The notes under the pieces are model-generated. The model was not told where the DNA came from, searched no databases, and was given only the letters and a program-made list of their open reading frames with translations. A stretch of 64,000 bases of DNA from contig KN817580.1 in the NCBI GenBank assembly GCA_000827495.1, positions 9,549 through 73,548 on the forward strand, given 5' to 3'. A program made the position numbers and the translations under genes. Origin of the DNA: Hypholoma sublateritium FD-334 SS-4 (Eukaryota; Basidiomycota; Agaricomycetes; Agaricales; Strophariaceae). Positions 35,394 to 47,624 of this stretch are shown in pieces. Position 1 is the stretch's first letter. The number at the start of each line of letters is the position of its first letter.

Positions 35394-36068
35394 ATGGCAT
35401 TCGATTCCGCTATCCAAATCGGCCACCCAATTGCATTCGGTATGCTTTTGGTCTTCTCCATCATTGAGGTGTGTTTCCTCTTTGCGCCTTTTAAAAATCG
35501 TCATATGTAACATGATTTTGTCAGATGTGTATATCAGCTTGGATTACCGCGAAATACAACGCACATCACAATTTCCCCAATACAGGTACTCGCGCCCGAG
35601 TACGCTATATACTCTTCACCTCGATCTGGACAATTATATTCGGATCTGTGTATATGGCCGTTTTTCTCGTAGCGGTAAACCATGTTCTGAGCAGCATAGC
35701 TTCCCACGTTATTTTGTACGTATAATCACATTCCCTCCAACTGCGCTGTGTAAATTGATATCTTTATAGCTTATCGGTTACATGGATCCTTTGGCTTGCT
35801 GCAGCAGCGGCTATCACGCAAACTCTCGGAGGCTCTCTGAATTGCGCTAATGATAGTTTCTTTGTCTACTGCGGACAACTCAATGCCCTTGAAGGGTTTG
35901 CGTGGCTCATCTGGTGCGTCCTTGAATCAGCGATGTGGTCAGCGCCTAATGCTTTGTTCTCTTCACAGGGTTCTTCTCACACTCATCCTGATCGCTGTGC
36001 TCATTCGTGGAATCGTGTCTGCAAAGAATGGCAGTGGCTTCCAAGGAGGGTTGGTGGATGAAGTGTAA
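35394..36068 (+). CDS. MARVEL-domain four-span membrane protein
   Basis: Exons 35394-35468, 35525-35715, 35770-35913 and 35969-36068 join in phase to 169 residues. Four hydrophobic spans fill the protein: HPIAFGMLLVFSIIEMCISA, YILFTSIWTIIFGSVYMAVF, FLSVTWILWLAAAAAITQ and FAWLIWVLLTLILIAVLIRG. Two cysteines lie in the loop after span 3 (LNCANDSFFVYCGQL). Spacing, length and the charged loop after span 2 fit the MARVEL family, small proteins of membrane apposition and trafficking (in yeasts, eisosome and septation-related). The C-terminus is a short Gly-rich cytoplasmic tail. It is convergent with the dihydroxyacetone kinase gene. Confidence 0.82.
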
Positions 36069-36562
36069 TGATTCTGGCATCTATATTATATGCGTATTGT
36101 CTGCCTTCCTTACGAGCACATCATACATTCATACATACGCTTCCACCCCCCTTGATATCCGCGCCTGATCCTGTCATCCTGATTGCCTCGACAAACAAAC
36201 CGTCACATCTATTCTTTGCCACCCCGTTTACCGAATAATTTTCTCTCCTCCTGGTTCTAGATGGCGACATCTCTGTCTGTGGCATGTTCTTATCTAGTTC
36301 GTCGATGTATTTGCTACATGTAATTCGCGTTTTCGATTGGTATCTTCCATTTTCAAATTTTGTGATATTAATATTATTTAAAAGAAAAGGCCATGACGAT
36401 GGCTTGGTTAATTATAGTCCTCCGCCGGTCAGACCAAGAAACCATACAGCAACAACTTGATATTTGAGCTAGAGAATACAATGCTTGATGATTTAATGAG
36501 ATGGCAGACGCGATGAAACTGTCATACAAAACAGACAAAAGTTGAGATAACGATACTGTTTC
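36069..36562. other. Convergent 3' region
   Basis: 494 bp between the MARVEL and dihydroxyacetone kinase stop codons. AT-rich from 36350; nothing recognised. Confidence 0.5.
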
Positions 36563-38628
36563 TTATTTTGTCTCCTCCAAGCCACGCACCAATCCTTCCA
36601 GGACAGCACATACGCCCCAAGCACCAGGATCAGGAGGCATATCCTCTTGCCGCACATTCAAGTATGCTGCACGGCCAAGGCGCGCCTGCATACCTCGTGT
36701 GCCTTCTGCCCCGCGCCGCGCAGCTTGTACAGCTTCAGCGAACAAAGGTTGAGAATCAACATTTCCCTGAACCCCTAGAACAGAACCAAAAGGATACAGC
36801 GCATCCATGATGGTGCGATCCCCAACCCGCGCGGGTGTGTACAATTCAAGAGAGGTAATAGCAGCTTGAATGCCACGAAATAGAATCGAAATAGACTCGG
36901 GTGACAGGGTCTGGGAGAGATCGGTATCCTCATCGGCTGCGGCAGATGAAAGCGCATTGAGAAATATGCCGAACACTAGATTGTATGAAATGAGATAGAT
37001 TTACTACAGGTCCGAAGAACTTACATGCACCTATTGTTCCGCCCATTACGTCCTCCAATATGTCGGCGATATGGCGCACAAGGAGCGCGAGACTCGGACC
37101 CTTTACGTCTAGAGTACCGTCTTCCAGGGCCTTGAGAACAGCTATCGAGAATTGCATGTAAGGCACAACGTCACAGCATCAGCAAAATTGGTTTACCATT
37201 TGCGCCTGCAGCGAAGGTGTCTCCACAATCTCCATCGCCGACAAGCGTATCGTATTGTGTAAGTTCATGACGAACTTCAAGTACGCGGACACAAGCTCCG
37301 CGTATAGCGTTCTTCGTTATCGAGGGCAGCTCGCGTCGGGGCTGAGAAACGGTATCACGCCGTTGTCGAATGAAACTAGCACCTGAAGCTGCAGGCGTTT
37401 CATTTGGGGTGTCCGGTAGATTGAATTTTTCGTGTTGCCATGCCGAAGTACCAACCCACGCCAAAGCGGTTGTGCTTGCATCCAAAAGTGCATAACAATC
37501 GGTTTTTGCAACCATCTCCGCGTTTTTGTGAATCCCGGCGACATTCAAGAGGGATACAGAGAATCCGGGGGCGTTAAGAGAAGTCATGTAAGAAGAACAG
37601 TAAATCCGCTTCGGACGAGGGAGTCCCCTCGCTTCTGTTTCGAAGGACGTTAGCTCGCATAATGAAAGTGTATCTCCAGCAAGTTTCACACCTAAAAGCG
37701 CCACGATATCGTATACTGCTGCCCCCATTTCCAATTGTGACATCCCACCGAGATTATTGACAAATAACACCGTTTCATCCATTTGCCAATCCTGGACGAC
37801 GTCCAAAAGACCAACCACCATAACCTCCAATATCTCATCTGCGCCTTGAAGTTTCCGCTTCGCGACTCCTGCTTCATTGTGAAGTCCCAAACCAAGCTCG
37901 TACTCGCCAACCGCCAGCCTAGCCGATCCTTCCAGCGGTCGCCCTGGAATGTGACAGGGATCCAGCCCCACACCTACACTGCGTAGGTTATCGACTACCG
38001 AATCACCGAATGCTTTGACTGTGTCAAGCGCGGCACCCATCTCTGCCAATGCACCAAGAAGCTTGCACACAAGAATGTTGCCGGCTAGACCTCGCGGTCC
38101 TACGAGGGTAGATGGAGCTTGACTGAGAAGTGAGATATCATCCGCGACAACAACGCTGTTTATGTTCACGTTTGGGTACTTGGAGCGAGCTTTCTCAATT
38201 GCAAGACCAAAGTTAAGGCGGTCGCCTGTATAGTTATTGATGATAACTAGAACGTCTCTTGGCGTAGAGGTGGAATCGAGGCCAGAGAACGCAGCGAGCT
38301 TGATAGCGGTGAGAATTTGTTTAGCGCTAGGACTTGCAAAGACGTCTCCTGCGACACATGCGGTGAGCATTCCAGCGCCGACATAGCCTGCATGGGCTGG
38401 TTCGTGTCCAGCACCCCCGCCTGAGATAACAGCAACGCGTTTGTGCGGGGAGTTGGTACGTAGATACAACGATTTCGAAGCAGCATCCCTGAGAGAAAGC
38501 CAGTGAGACGGAAATTGTAGGAGGGATACGTTGACATACAGACTCAGGGATGGATTCAGAGAGACTGTCCCTTGCAGAGATTTGAGCACGAGACCATCTA
38601 TCGAGTCGTATAGGTGTTTCACGGACAT
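36563..38628 (-). CDS. DAK: Dihydroxyacetone (glycerone) kinase, ATP-dependent
   Basis: Starts at ATG 38628 (MSVKHLYDS) and ends at TAA 36563, about 590 residues, a normal size for the fused DhaK-DhaL eukaryotic enzyme. An intron near 38482-38531 joins NPSLSL to DAASKSLYLR. The DhaK half has ISGGGAGHEPAHAGYVGAGM, GDVFASPSAKQI, NNYTGDRLNFGLAIEKAR and GLGLHNEAG, where the His forms the hemiaminal bond with the substrate. The DhaL half has YDTLVGDGDCGDTFAAGANG, whose Asp residues bind Mg-ATP, then DRTIMDALYPFGS and AARRGAEGTRGMQARLGRA. It converts dihydroxyacetone to its phosphate in glycerol or methanol metabolism and detoxification. Three or four introns, including ones near 36977-37030 and 37130-37200. 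It shares a 328-bp divergent promoter with HisRS. Confidence 0.94.
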
Positions 38629-38956
38629 GGTCCAATGTATGCGACGAAGCAACGACGAAGGGAATCATTTGTACACCACCAGATAGTGTGGGACGGAACC
38701 AACGACGAACACCTGACCCAGTGCTGATCAGAGCGTCATTAGACAAATATAGTGTCTACAGGAACTACGTTGAGGTTATTCAGGGAATGAGTGGTGGGTC
38801 GTGTACACTGTGCGGCGTGCGCAATGTTGAATGCGCATCGTGAGTGACGGTTGACCGCAGTACTTCGCGCCTCCGGGCGCGTGCCGCCTCTACACGTGAT
38901 CATATTCCCTTGCCGTGCCACTTGAGATTCCAAATGCGTTGGTGACTCAGGACTGT
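38629..38956. promoter_or_regulatory. Divergent promoter, dihydroxyacetone kinase / HisRS
   Basis: If HisRS uses its upstream ATG at 38957, this 328-bp gap is the whole promoter for both genes. It is GC-rich around 38870-38900. No TATA box was recognised. Confidence 0.4.
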
Positions 38957-41499
38957 ATGCCCAACGTGTTCTCTGTTTTATCTTTGTCCCGTCTACATCT
39001 ATCGACTGCATTTTCCCGCACCCGATATCTAATCCAGAAGGATACATTTCCCGGACGAGAAATATCGTTCTTCATCCCATCGAACCCGAGCAGAATCTCC
39101 TACGCTACCAATCAGACACGGAGGACGTATCCATCTCATACAGGACTGAACATCACATCATCGACTTCCGCTGTCAACGTCGACACCGACACGCACCTCA
39201 TACATAATACTACTATGGCGTCTACCACGAATCCCCCAGCCGACCTGGCCGCCCTCGAAGCTGAAATAGCGAGCGTAAGCGCGCGCTTCAATGAGCTTCG
39301 TCTGGCAGGTGCCCCAACTGAAGAAGCCAGAAAGACGTTGTCTGAGTTGAAGAAAGCTCTCGGCATGGCCAAAGGCGCAGCCGGTGGACGAGACAAGAAA
39401 GAGAAGGAGGCTGCAGCGATCGAGGTCGGAAAGAAAGACAAGGAAACGACAGAAGGAGATAAGAAGAAAAAAGAAAGACTATTGTTGAAGACGGCCAAGG
39501 CAAGTTTATCCCACTCTGCGAAGTGCTCTACTGATTGCACATACAACTGTCATTCAGGGAACTCGCGATTACGGTCCCGCTGAGACCTCTTGCCGTGCCC
39601 ACATTGAAGCCATAATTCGCAACGTTTTTACTTCGTTCGGTGGTTCCGCACTTGATACACCTGTCTTCGAGCGCAAGGATGTCCTCACCGACAAGTATGG
39701 TGAAGACGCAAAGCTCATCTTCGATCTCCAAGATCAAGGCGGCGAACAGCTTGCGTTGCGCTATGATCACACCGTTCCTCTTGCGAGGTGGTTGGCCATG
39801 ACACGTGGAACAGGAGGTGGGGAGGGAACCGGTATTGGCGGAAAGATCTGGCAGATTGGCAAAGTCTACCGCAGAGATCAACCCGTTATGAGCAAAGGGA
39901 GAATGCGAGAGTTCATGCAAGCCGTGAGCCTGTTTTTTCTGGAAACAATGCAGCTTGACTAAATGAATACTGCAGGATTTTGATATTGCGGGGAGTTGGG
40001 ACGCCATGATTCCCGATGCCGAACTACTGAGCCTATTGTCGACAGTACTAACAAGGCTTGACGTTGGCGAATTTACCATCAAAGTAGGTGCGCCTTCAAA
40101 CGGATTTTGCGCTTTTTTTCATCTCTTCCTATGCCCATTGTTTCTTACTTTGCGGTCCAGTCATTCCTTCTCGGCATGCATTTTTTATCTTTCTAATTAT
40201 TGAACTTTTTTTTGGCAGCTGAATCACCGCAAGATTTTGGATGGTATCTTTGAGGTATGCGGCGTTCCGGCTGAGAAGATCAGGAGCATCTCGTCGGCAG
40301 TTGATAAACTTGACAAGGTATCTTGTCTAGCAAAATTTGTCGATAAGTCTATATCTAATTTTTCGGTACCATCAGCTCCCCTGGATCGAAGTACGGAAAG
40401 AGATGACAGAGGAGAAAGGCCTCGACGGCGCTATTGCCGACCGCATCGGCGAGTATGTTAAAAACAAAGGTGGCCCGGAGCTCCTTGCTCAGCTCAAGGC
40501 TGATACCACTCTCACTGCCAACAAGAATGCAAAGGAAGGTCTCGCAGATATGGTCATCTTGTTCACATTGTTGCGCGCCTACAAGGTTCTGGACAGAGTA
40601 TGTTCACCTTGCTCGTCGCTCGGAAGGAGGAATTCTTATATATCCATAGATATCTTTTGACTTATCGCTTGCACGAGGATTGGATTATTACACAGGTATA
40701 ATCTACGAGGCTACTGTCGAAGCCAGTGCGCCGCCGGGATTCAAGGCTACGGCCGACGCTGCCCCGGCTGCGGCTGAAAACCCGCCTAAAGACAAGAAAA
40801 AGCCAGCGAAGACGGAATCAGCGGACGAAGAGCCGGAAATTGACGAGTCACAAGTCGGCGTTGGTTCGATCGCGGCCGGTGGACGTTACGATGGCCTCGT
40901 AGGCGCCTTCCTTGCAGGTGCAGCGGGCGTCGACCCGGCATCCAAAGAGGGCAAGAAGGCCATGTCCGTAGGTGGTGTCACCGGAATCCCATGCATAGGC
41001 GTGAGCATCGGCATGGACAGGGTGTTCGCGCTTTTGTGGCCCAAGTGGGCGGAGCGAGGGGGTAGGACAAAGGAAACCATGGTCTTCGTGATGAGCGCCG
41101 GGGATGGCTTGCTAGAGGAGCGCGTCGGGCTTGTCAGCGAACTCAGAGCGGCGGGAATCAAGGTACGTCCTCTACTAGTTTAGCCTGCCGGCTTAGTTTG
41201 CAATATGTGTTGTAGTGATTGATAATTCTCTTCTGTAGTGCGATTTCCTCGCTAAATCGAAACCCAAAATCGCGACTCAATTTGCAGCGGGAGAAAGGGA
41301 CGAAGTACCATTTGCAATTATACTTGGCGCGGATGAGGTTGCTGCTGGCCTGGTAACAGTCAAGGAGCAACGCTGGGAGGTCGTTGAGGGAAAGAAGGTG
41401 AAAATTGAGAGTGTAGACAAGGGCACGCAAGTGAAGCGAGCAGAGCTTATAGAATGGTTGAAGGGAACAGACGTCTGGAAAACTTGGGAAAAGAATTAA
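38957..41499 (+). CDS. HTS1: Histidyl-tRNA synthetase, probably dual-targeted
   Basis: Class II synthetase. The cytosolic form would start at ATG 39215 ([18 protein letters not shown]), with a WHEP-like helical, Lys-rich N-terminus. Then come [24 protein letters not shown] (motif 2 region), [54 protein letters not shown] and [18 protein letters not shown] (motif 3), ending in an anticodon-binding domain ([18 protein letters not shown]). An acidic/Lys-rich insert lies between the YYTGIIYE and GGRYDGLV blocks. The frame is open upstream to ATG 38957, adding 86 residues that begin [19 protein letters not shown]: basic, Ser-rich, free of acids for 28 residues, a mitochondrial-presequence type. 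Yeast HTS1 makes both forms from one gene. Intron 1 (39500-39557) uses a GC-AG pair. Confidence 0.93.
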
Positions 41500-42111
41500 G
41501 CACTCAGGCTAACGTGACTGCAGAGAGCTGGAAAATACAGACATCTTTTTACACTATTTTGTTATTTTCAATCTGGAGCTTATGTATTTCTGGTTTGCTG
41601 TGGCTAGCTTATTTCTTTGCTGAGAATGCGTACCTACCTGCCGCCAATGCTGCCTCTGTTGTAGCTAAATAATTGTCGGTCTACAGTAGCTGCGGAGGTA
41701 GTTTGCGGAGGAATCTATTAATAGATCTGAGGCTCGACTACTACAGCACACCGCACACGGATTACTTATTGAGATTTTCATATGCACTGCCGAAAATTCC
41801 CAGCATAGTATCACAGCAATAAGATCATAGACATAGCATAAATATACAAAACGAAAACAGGAGATAGTAGTACACGCAAGCCTTCGCTAATCGGAACAGT
41901 ATGACGCAAGATCGGAGAACCTGTTCCGCAGCATTAGGCAGGAAGGATTGCAGAACGTAGACGTAGATGTATATTATGTTATCCACGAAAGGGAAAACCA
42001 AGCGAGACGACAGCACTGGGCTTCGATGGGGATGAAGGAGAAAATGAGATGCGCTCGACAGATACCCCGTCCGTCATCGGGCTGAATCTGCTGTAGCCGA
42101 TATATATAGAA
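41500..42111. other. Convergent 3' region, HisRS / histone H3
   Basis: 612 bp. A plus-strand ORF overlapping the HisRS end (41454-41672) contains a hydrophobic stretch, but it starts inside the HisRS exon and has no splice support; it is not called. Confidence 0.5.
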
Positions 42112-42804
<693 letters not shown>

Positions 42805-44409
42805 TGGAGCGGAGGAGTGTTGGTGGTGTTGGTGTGAGGAGCGGGGGAGGGAGGGAAGAAAGCAAGGTTCGAACCCCAAAACAACCCCAATTCAAATTCT
42901 CACGCCAACCCAGGCGCACGAGCCACCGCATTCTGAGCTTTTGCACCTCGGAAGATTGCTAGATATTCCTAATTACCGCATCTCCTCCAAATCCCCTCCG
43001 TTTCCTCCCATTCTTTCACCATCATTCCCGCATTGACTGTACGAATATGCAGAATTTTGATTGGAGGGAAACGGAGCACAGGAAGCGGTCGAACTGGTGA
43101 AGCCTGGGGGCGGAGGATGTTGCTCCCTTTGTGGCCTATTTCGGCAAATGCCGGTTAACCTCAACCTCCTCCGAGTCGGGCCCGCGACGACGGAATATCT
43201 CCGTGCTCAAGTACAACTTATCAGCCTCTTTCGAACTTCGTAAGTTCAAAGGTGGGCAGTGGCACACCGAGACACGTACTGATGTGACTGCGTATCGCCT
43301 GGACTGACAACACATCTATCTTCATAGCGAGCTGGGCCTGGGGTTGGCCTGGGGGCTTTTTTTGGCTTTTTTGTGTGGACATCTTTAACGCTTTGGCACG
43401 TTCGAACCGACCTAACAAACCTGTACATGGGTGTCTGTCCCCGCCCTGACTCAGTCTATGAGGAACCTGGCTGCATAATTCTCTATATCTTAGAGCAGTC
43501 CTCTACAACCGCATCCGGATGCATCAGGCCTACATATATACCATTCACCTAGCTCGACAGTCTCCCGTTGAGTCTCTCCTGGACCGTTATCTAAATACTC
43601 AACCAAGCGTGGTCGGTCATTTCTTACCCGGGTTTTTCTGATATACACTGACCTTTTGTATACTTTTACCTCAGGGTTTCTTTTCATACACCGGACTCCC
43701 TTGAACCCGGAGTCCGAGCGACATCACTGAGCATGTCGCATGTATCTCTGTTCTGTTGCGCCAGTGGCTCAAGTATTGCCATTGGATCTATACATAAGTC
43801 TTGCTGCTTGTCCCATGGTGACGGCAGCTTTTTGATCATGTCTTCTTGACATAGTATGTATTTTTTGGATACTTATCTGATCTGTGAAAAATATCACTAA
43901 CAGCAATCCCATTCATATCTCCATTGGTTACAATCGTTCGAATCGTCAGTAGCGACCGCGTCTCCGAGATGTTCCAAATTATGCGCTTACCTTTTCTATT
44001 AAACAGATATGTAATGCTAGTGGTCGCGCAAGCTGAGAGCTCCCTTACGACGTTGCCTTGCGGAAAAAGAACGCAACCACGTAAGTACCTCTGTCATCGG
44101 CACTGGAGGCAGTTATAAGTCCGATATGGTTATAATTAGAAGAACAGGTGGTGATGTTACCAACTTTTACCTTGGCTTGCTCAAAACTTATAAGTAAGCG
44201 GAGGATGTGTCGATCCACGCAGCCACGCTTCGGCTCTCCCTCCTAAGAGAGCAACAAGATAAACGCGATCACCGACCTCCAGAGCAGAGATCGACTGTGA
44301 TAGCTATCTTTGATCTACCCTAACCTCTCGCTGGTTAGTACCTTTTCTATCGACTTTCTTTGCTCTTTCTTGGTGCTTATCATCAAATATCCAGTAATTC
44401 ATCTTTCAT
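42805..44409. promoter_or_regulatory. Divergent upstream region, histone H3 / F-box gene
   Basis: About 1.6 kb. No coding exon with family features was seen; the ORFs at 43061-43243 and 43221-43418 look like noise. A GGTTCGAACCCC word at 42864 resembles a tRNA T-loop but lacks the rest of a cloverleaf. Confidence 0.4.
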
Positions 44410-46113
44410 ATGGGATATGTATGTATGGTCTGCCTTCAGTGGCACACTGCGTCTGCGACGTGCGCTCTGGAAAAATGCCCCGTTGACGATGGTCAATTTC
44501 AACGCGGCCAAGCACTTGAAAATACAGTCGACAGGGAAGTACTTCAGTATATTGTCACAGACACGGAAGACCCGCCGCTCGGCTCTAAGCCTTTTGCCGA
44601 ATTTCCTCTGGTCGAGTCCCTGCAGGCTGCACATCGAGTCCGTCGACGCAAGATGAATGACATACATGACCCTTTTATTTCACGGCTGCCTCCAGAAATC
44701 GCATCCCATATATTCACCATTTTCCTTCCGAATGATGTGGAGAACACCTACAGCATTGCTTACCCGACGGGTATACGACCCACGACTGCAATTACACCTC
44801 TCCGGCTCGGCGCCGTATGTCAAGCATGGCGCGAAATTGCATGGTCCACCCCCGCACTCTGGTCATCCATCTCCATTGACATGTTCGCCACAAATAAAAC
44901 GACGGCTGAGATTGTGTGCGACTGGCTAGGAAGGTCCGGCGAACTTCCTCTGTATATCCGTCTGTACGCTGGCTTGGATCAAGGTAGCTCGGAATATCAT
45001 CCAATACCCTCACGCTGCGAAGCACATGCTCAGCGAGTATTCGACGCCGTTAACATCTACGCCAATCGGTGGTTTTATATTGATCTGGAGCTCCCAACCA
45101 CTTTCATGCAAAGAGTACGCTGTGTCACTTCCCAAACAGCGATGGTGGAAACCCTCCGAATAAATCTCCTCGCTTCGGAAGTGCTTGAGCCCCCTCTCGA
45201 CAAGACGAAGCAAATAGATCTCCATGGAAGACTATCGCCTACAAATTTACTCTTACATGGACTACATCTTGCACAAGTGGGCATTCAGTGGAATAATTTG
45301 ACGCACGTCGAAGCATTCGACCTTTCCATTGCTGAGTGTCTCGATCTTCTGCGAATGGCACCAGCGATGACCCACCTTATTCTTACGAGGCTCAGTATGG
45401 TCGGAGTATACAATCCATTGGGACAGCAGCTATCCTTCTGCCACATAGGGCTTCGATCTCTATCCCTCAAAGCAGTTTACCAATATGCTGCCATAGCTCT
45501 TAATGCATTTTTCGAGCGAACATCATTTCCAGCACTGACCCAACTTTCCTTCGAACAGGTTCCTATATTTTCGGAATCAGAAACCTCAGTACATTCGCTC
45601 CTGGACCACATTTCTCGATCTGCAACCCGGTTATTGGACATGAAACTTAAGATATCCACTTTACCGATAGATCATGGCAAAGTTACCGCCGTTCTCCACG
45701 CATTGCCTACATTAGAAACACTAGCCTTGGAATTCGGACGCTACGGTGCTATTCCCTGTCTTGATCCTTTTCTTGCAGTTCTCGCCTTCGATGCGACAAT
45801 CAACGGAAAGATTGCACTTCCTCGACTTAAATCTTTGACCATCAGCAAAACTCGATTTTCATGGGACTCCCTCTTTCAGATTTTTCCCCCAGATATATTG
45901 GCGATATCTTCTTGCACTGAGGCTGTCGTGCAGAGCAATGTGCGAAAATGTTTATCACTGCTTCGTATCGTGCTACCCCAGATAAATAACAATTCCCTGG
46001 ATAAAAAAGTCGTTGACGCGGTATCAGATCTCGGGATGCGTGGCGTAAAGGTGCAAATCATGGATAACGATGGGCACAACTTTCTTATCGATGATGGTTC
46101 CAGAAGGACATGA
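44410..46113 (+). CDS. F-box protein (long single-exon type)
   Basis: An open frame of 567 residues. The F-box lies near residue 90: ISRLPPEIASHIFTIFLPND, followed by LRLGAVCQAWREIAWSTPAL and W, the usual mushroom F-box layout. The rest carries leucine-rich, repeat-like segments (MTHLILTRLSMVGVYN, HALPTLETLALEFG, LPRLKSLTISKTRFSWDSL), as in F-box/LRR proteins that bind SCF substrates. The first 50 residues (MGYVCMVCLQWHTASATCAL) are unlike the family, so the true start may be downstream or in an upstream exon. The region VDREVLQYIVTDTED is the earliest part that looks native. Function beyond probable ubiquitin-ligase adaptor is unknown. Confidence 0.8.
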   Translation: MGYVCMVCLQWHTASATCALEKCPVDDGQFQRGQALENTVDREVLQYIVTDTEDPPLGSKPFAEFPLVESLQAAHRVRRRKMNDIHDPFISRLPPEIASHIFTIFLPNDVENTYSIAYPTGIRPTTAITPLRLGAVCQAWREIAWSTPALWSSISIDMFATNKTTAEIVCDWLGRSGELPLYIRLYAGLDQGSSEYHPIPSRCEAHAQRVFDAVNIYANRWFYIDLELPTTFMQRVRCVTSQTAMVETLRINLLASEVLEPPLDKTKQIDLHGRLSPTNLLLHGLHLAQVGIQWNNLTHVEAFDLSIAECLDLLRMAPAMTHLILTRLSMVGVYNPLGQQLSFCHIGLRSLSLKAVYQYAAIALNAFFERTSFPALTQLSFEQVPIFSESETSVHSLLDHISRSATRLLDMKLKISTLPIDHGKVTAVLHALPTLETLALEFGRYGAIPCLDPFLAVLAFDATINGKIALPRLKSLTISKTRFSWDSLFQIFPPDILAISSCTEAVVQSNVRKCLSLLRIVLPQINNNSLDKKVVDAVSDLGMRGVKVQIMDNDGHNFLIDDGSRRT

Positions 46114-46466
46114 GTCTCTCAAAAGTCTTCTAATACAATATCGACAATGTCAATTTTACGAAGTACTTATCGCTCATCCACAATAAGAACATGCTCTTAG
46201 ATTAGGCTTTAGGAACACTGTCGCTGCCTGGTGCAACGTGTTTGATACTTACAGTGGTGATACATTCGAGAGCAACACCGGCGTATGCAACCTTCGACTT
46301 TCGGACTCCATTCCCTGCGGACAATGGCCAATCTGAGTCAAGTACGTGATTAAATTATTTGATGACAGCGTACTAGTAATCAATGCTTCGTATGCTACAT
46401 ATGTCAGAAAACAGGCTAGAAGGTATAGACACTAAATCTGAGGCAAGCCTCACTAAGCACGTAAAT
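46114..46466. other. Convergent 3' region
   Basis: 353 bp. A minus-strand reading at about 46206-46340 (SAGNGVRKSKVAYAGVALEC) is open for some 45 codons after a possible acceptor, but has no supported partner exon. Confidence 0.4.
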
Positions 46467-47624
46467 TTATCGTACATCCTCATATGCGGGCGGCAAATCA
46501 CCTCCTCGATCCACCCGGCTCGTTGGTATCCGGGCGGGGTTGGTGGATATTGGCTGCGTATCCAGAACGAACGAATCCAATACTGGCCTTATACCAGTAC
46601 TACCCGATGGAGAGGGAATAATAGTATCGGGTCTGTCTCGCACCAAAGCCGGCGCCGAAGTCGCATCTGAATTAGAAGGTGGTAGTTCATACAGCTCGTG
46701 TTCGCCTGTACGTGTTGTGTTCGCATGCATCCCAAAGACTGTGCTCAAATCAGGACGGTCGCTTGACCCGCCGACTTGAGACCGTTGTCTGGAATATCGA
46801 CGGTTGCCTCTCAGGTCGTATGAAACTTGAACACGCTGCGTGTGGTCATCTCTCGCCCTGAATTCATCATGGGCGAGTTGAGGAATATATTCACCGTGAC
46901 TACCTCGGTGTGTTAGTTCCATGTCTTCTGCCATAGAGTCATACTGTCGGGAGCCGCGCTTCTTCGAGGTTGCCAATTGTGCCGAGATTGGCGCAACGAA
47001 TGGATTTCCCATTCCAGCAGCCGAGCGACGCGAAGTAGGCGGTAAATATTCTGCGGGAAAACAAAGATTATTACGCGATTTGAATGGGTAGAAATAGGTA
47101 GAAGTTCGAACAAAGCAAAGACATGCCATAAATAAATGTCTAGTCGTGTGGAGGGTTAAATCTATTTTGACCGTCCACACGACAAAAATAGAACAGATTG
47201 CAAAAGAATAGTTAGTACCTGAATCGAAGGCGGCCGTGCTTCCGATGGTTGAGGAATGAATGACGGCCCCCCGCGACATGGCCCGTTGTTTCTTACGACG
47301 AAGTACAATAACCGTGATGACGGCGGCAAGGATTGCAATAAATCCTGCAAGGGCGCCGGCAACCATCGGTACAGGTGAGTGCATTACAGAATCTTCGGCA
47401 TCCGGGTCTGCAGACGACGAAGTTGGTGTGCTAAGACTTGAAGGAAGAACAGCGGTAGAAGTCGTGCGAGATGTGGTGTCATGGACGCTGGATAAAGCCC
47501 GCGGAACAAGCATTTGTAGCTCGCTGAGAAGAGCACAATACGGTCAGATAATCTATTTGATGGGAAAATCTGGGACGTACTACGAGGATTTGGTGCGTGC
47601 AGCAGACAACCCAAAGCCGTTCAT
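46467..47624 (-). CDS. Single-pass membrane protein with PPxY-containing tail
   Basis: The Ser/Thr-rich N-terminal part (SSVHDTTSRTTSTAVLPSSL) precedes one transmembrane span (VPMVAGALAGFIAILAAVIT then VIVLRRKKQR, a stop-transfer). A 168-nt intron (47218-47051), long for this window, joins AAFDS to EYLPPTSRR in phase. The cytoplasmic tail of about 250 residues is polar and disordered, and ends LPPAYEDVR, a PPxY motif of the kind bound by WW domains of Rsp5/Nedd4 ubiquitin ligases. The start is uncertain. An upstream exon from ATG 47624 (MNGFGLSAARTKSS) joins in phase but gives no signal peptide; the ATG at 47513 is the alternative. It is probably a plasma-membrane or endosomal protein with a glycosylated ectodomain. 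I do not recognise a named family. Confidence 0.68.
47143..47183 (-). other. Intronic hairpin with near-perfect stem
   Basis: GTCGTGTGGA (47143-47152) pairs perfectly with TCCACACGAC (47174-47183). The stem continues through GGT/ACC and AAA/TTT with one mismatch and one wobble, leaving a loop of about 7-11 bases. It lies inside the 168-nt intron of the PPxY gene. Confidence 0.7.

Noticed and set aside
39136..39546. 136-codon minus-strand ORF over the first HisRS exon
   Set aside because: It is the antisense shadow of a Lys/Glu-rich exon and has no features of its own.
42860..42880. tRNA-like T-loop word GGTTCGAACCCC
   Set aside because: No D-arm, anticodon arm or acceptor stem can be folded around it; it lies upstream of histone H3.
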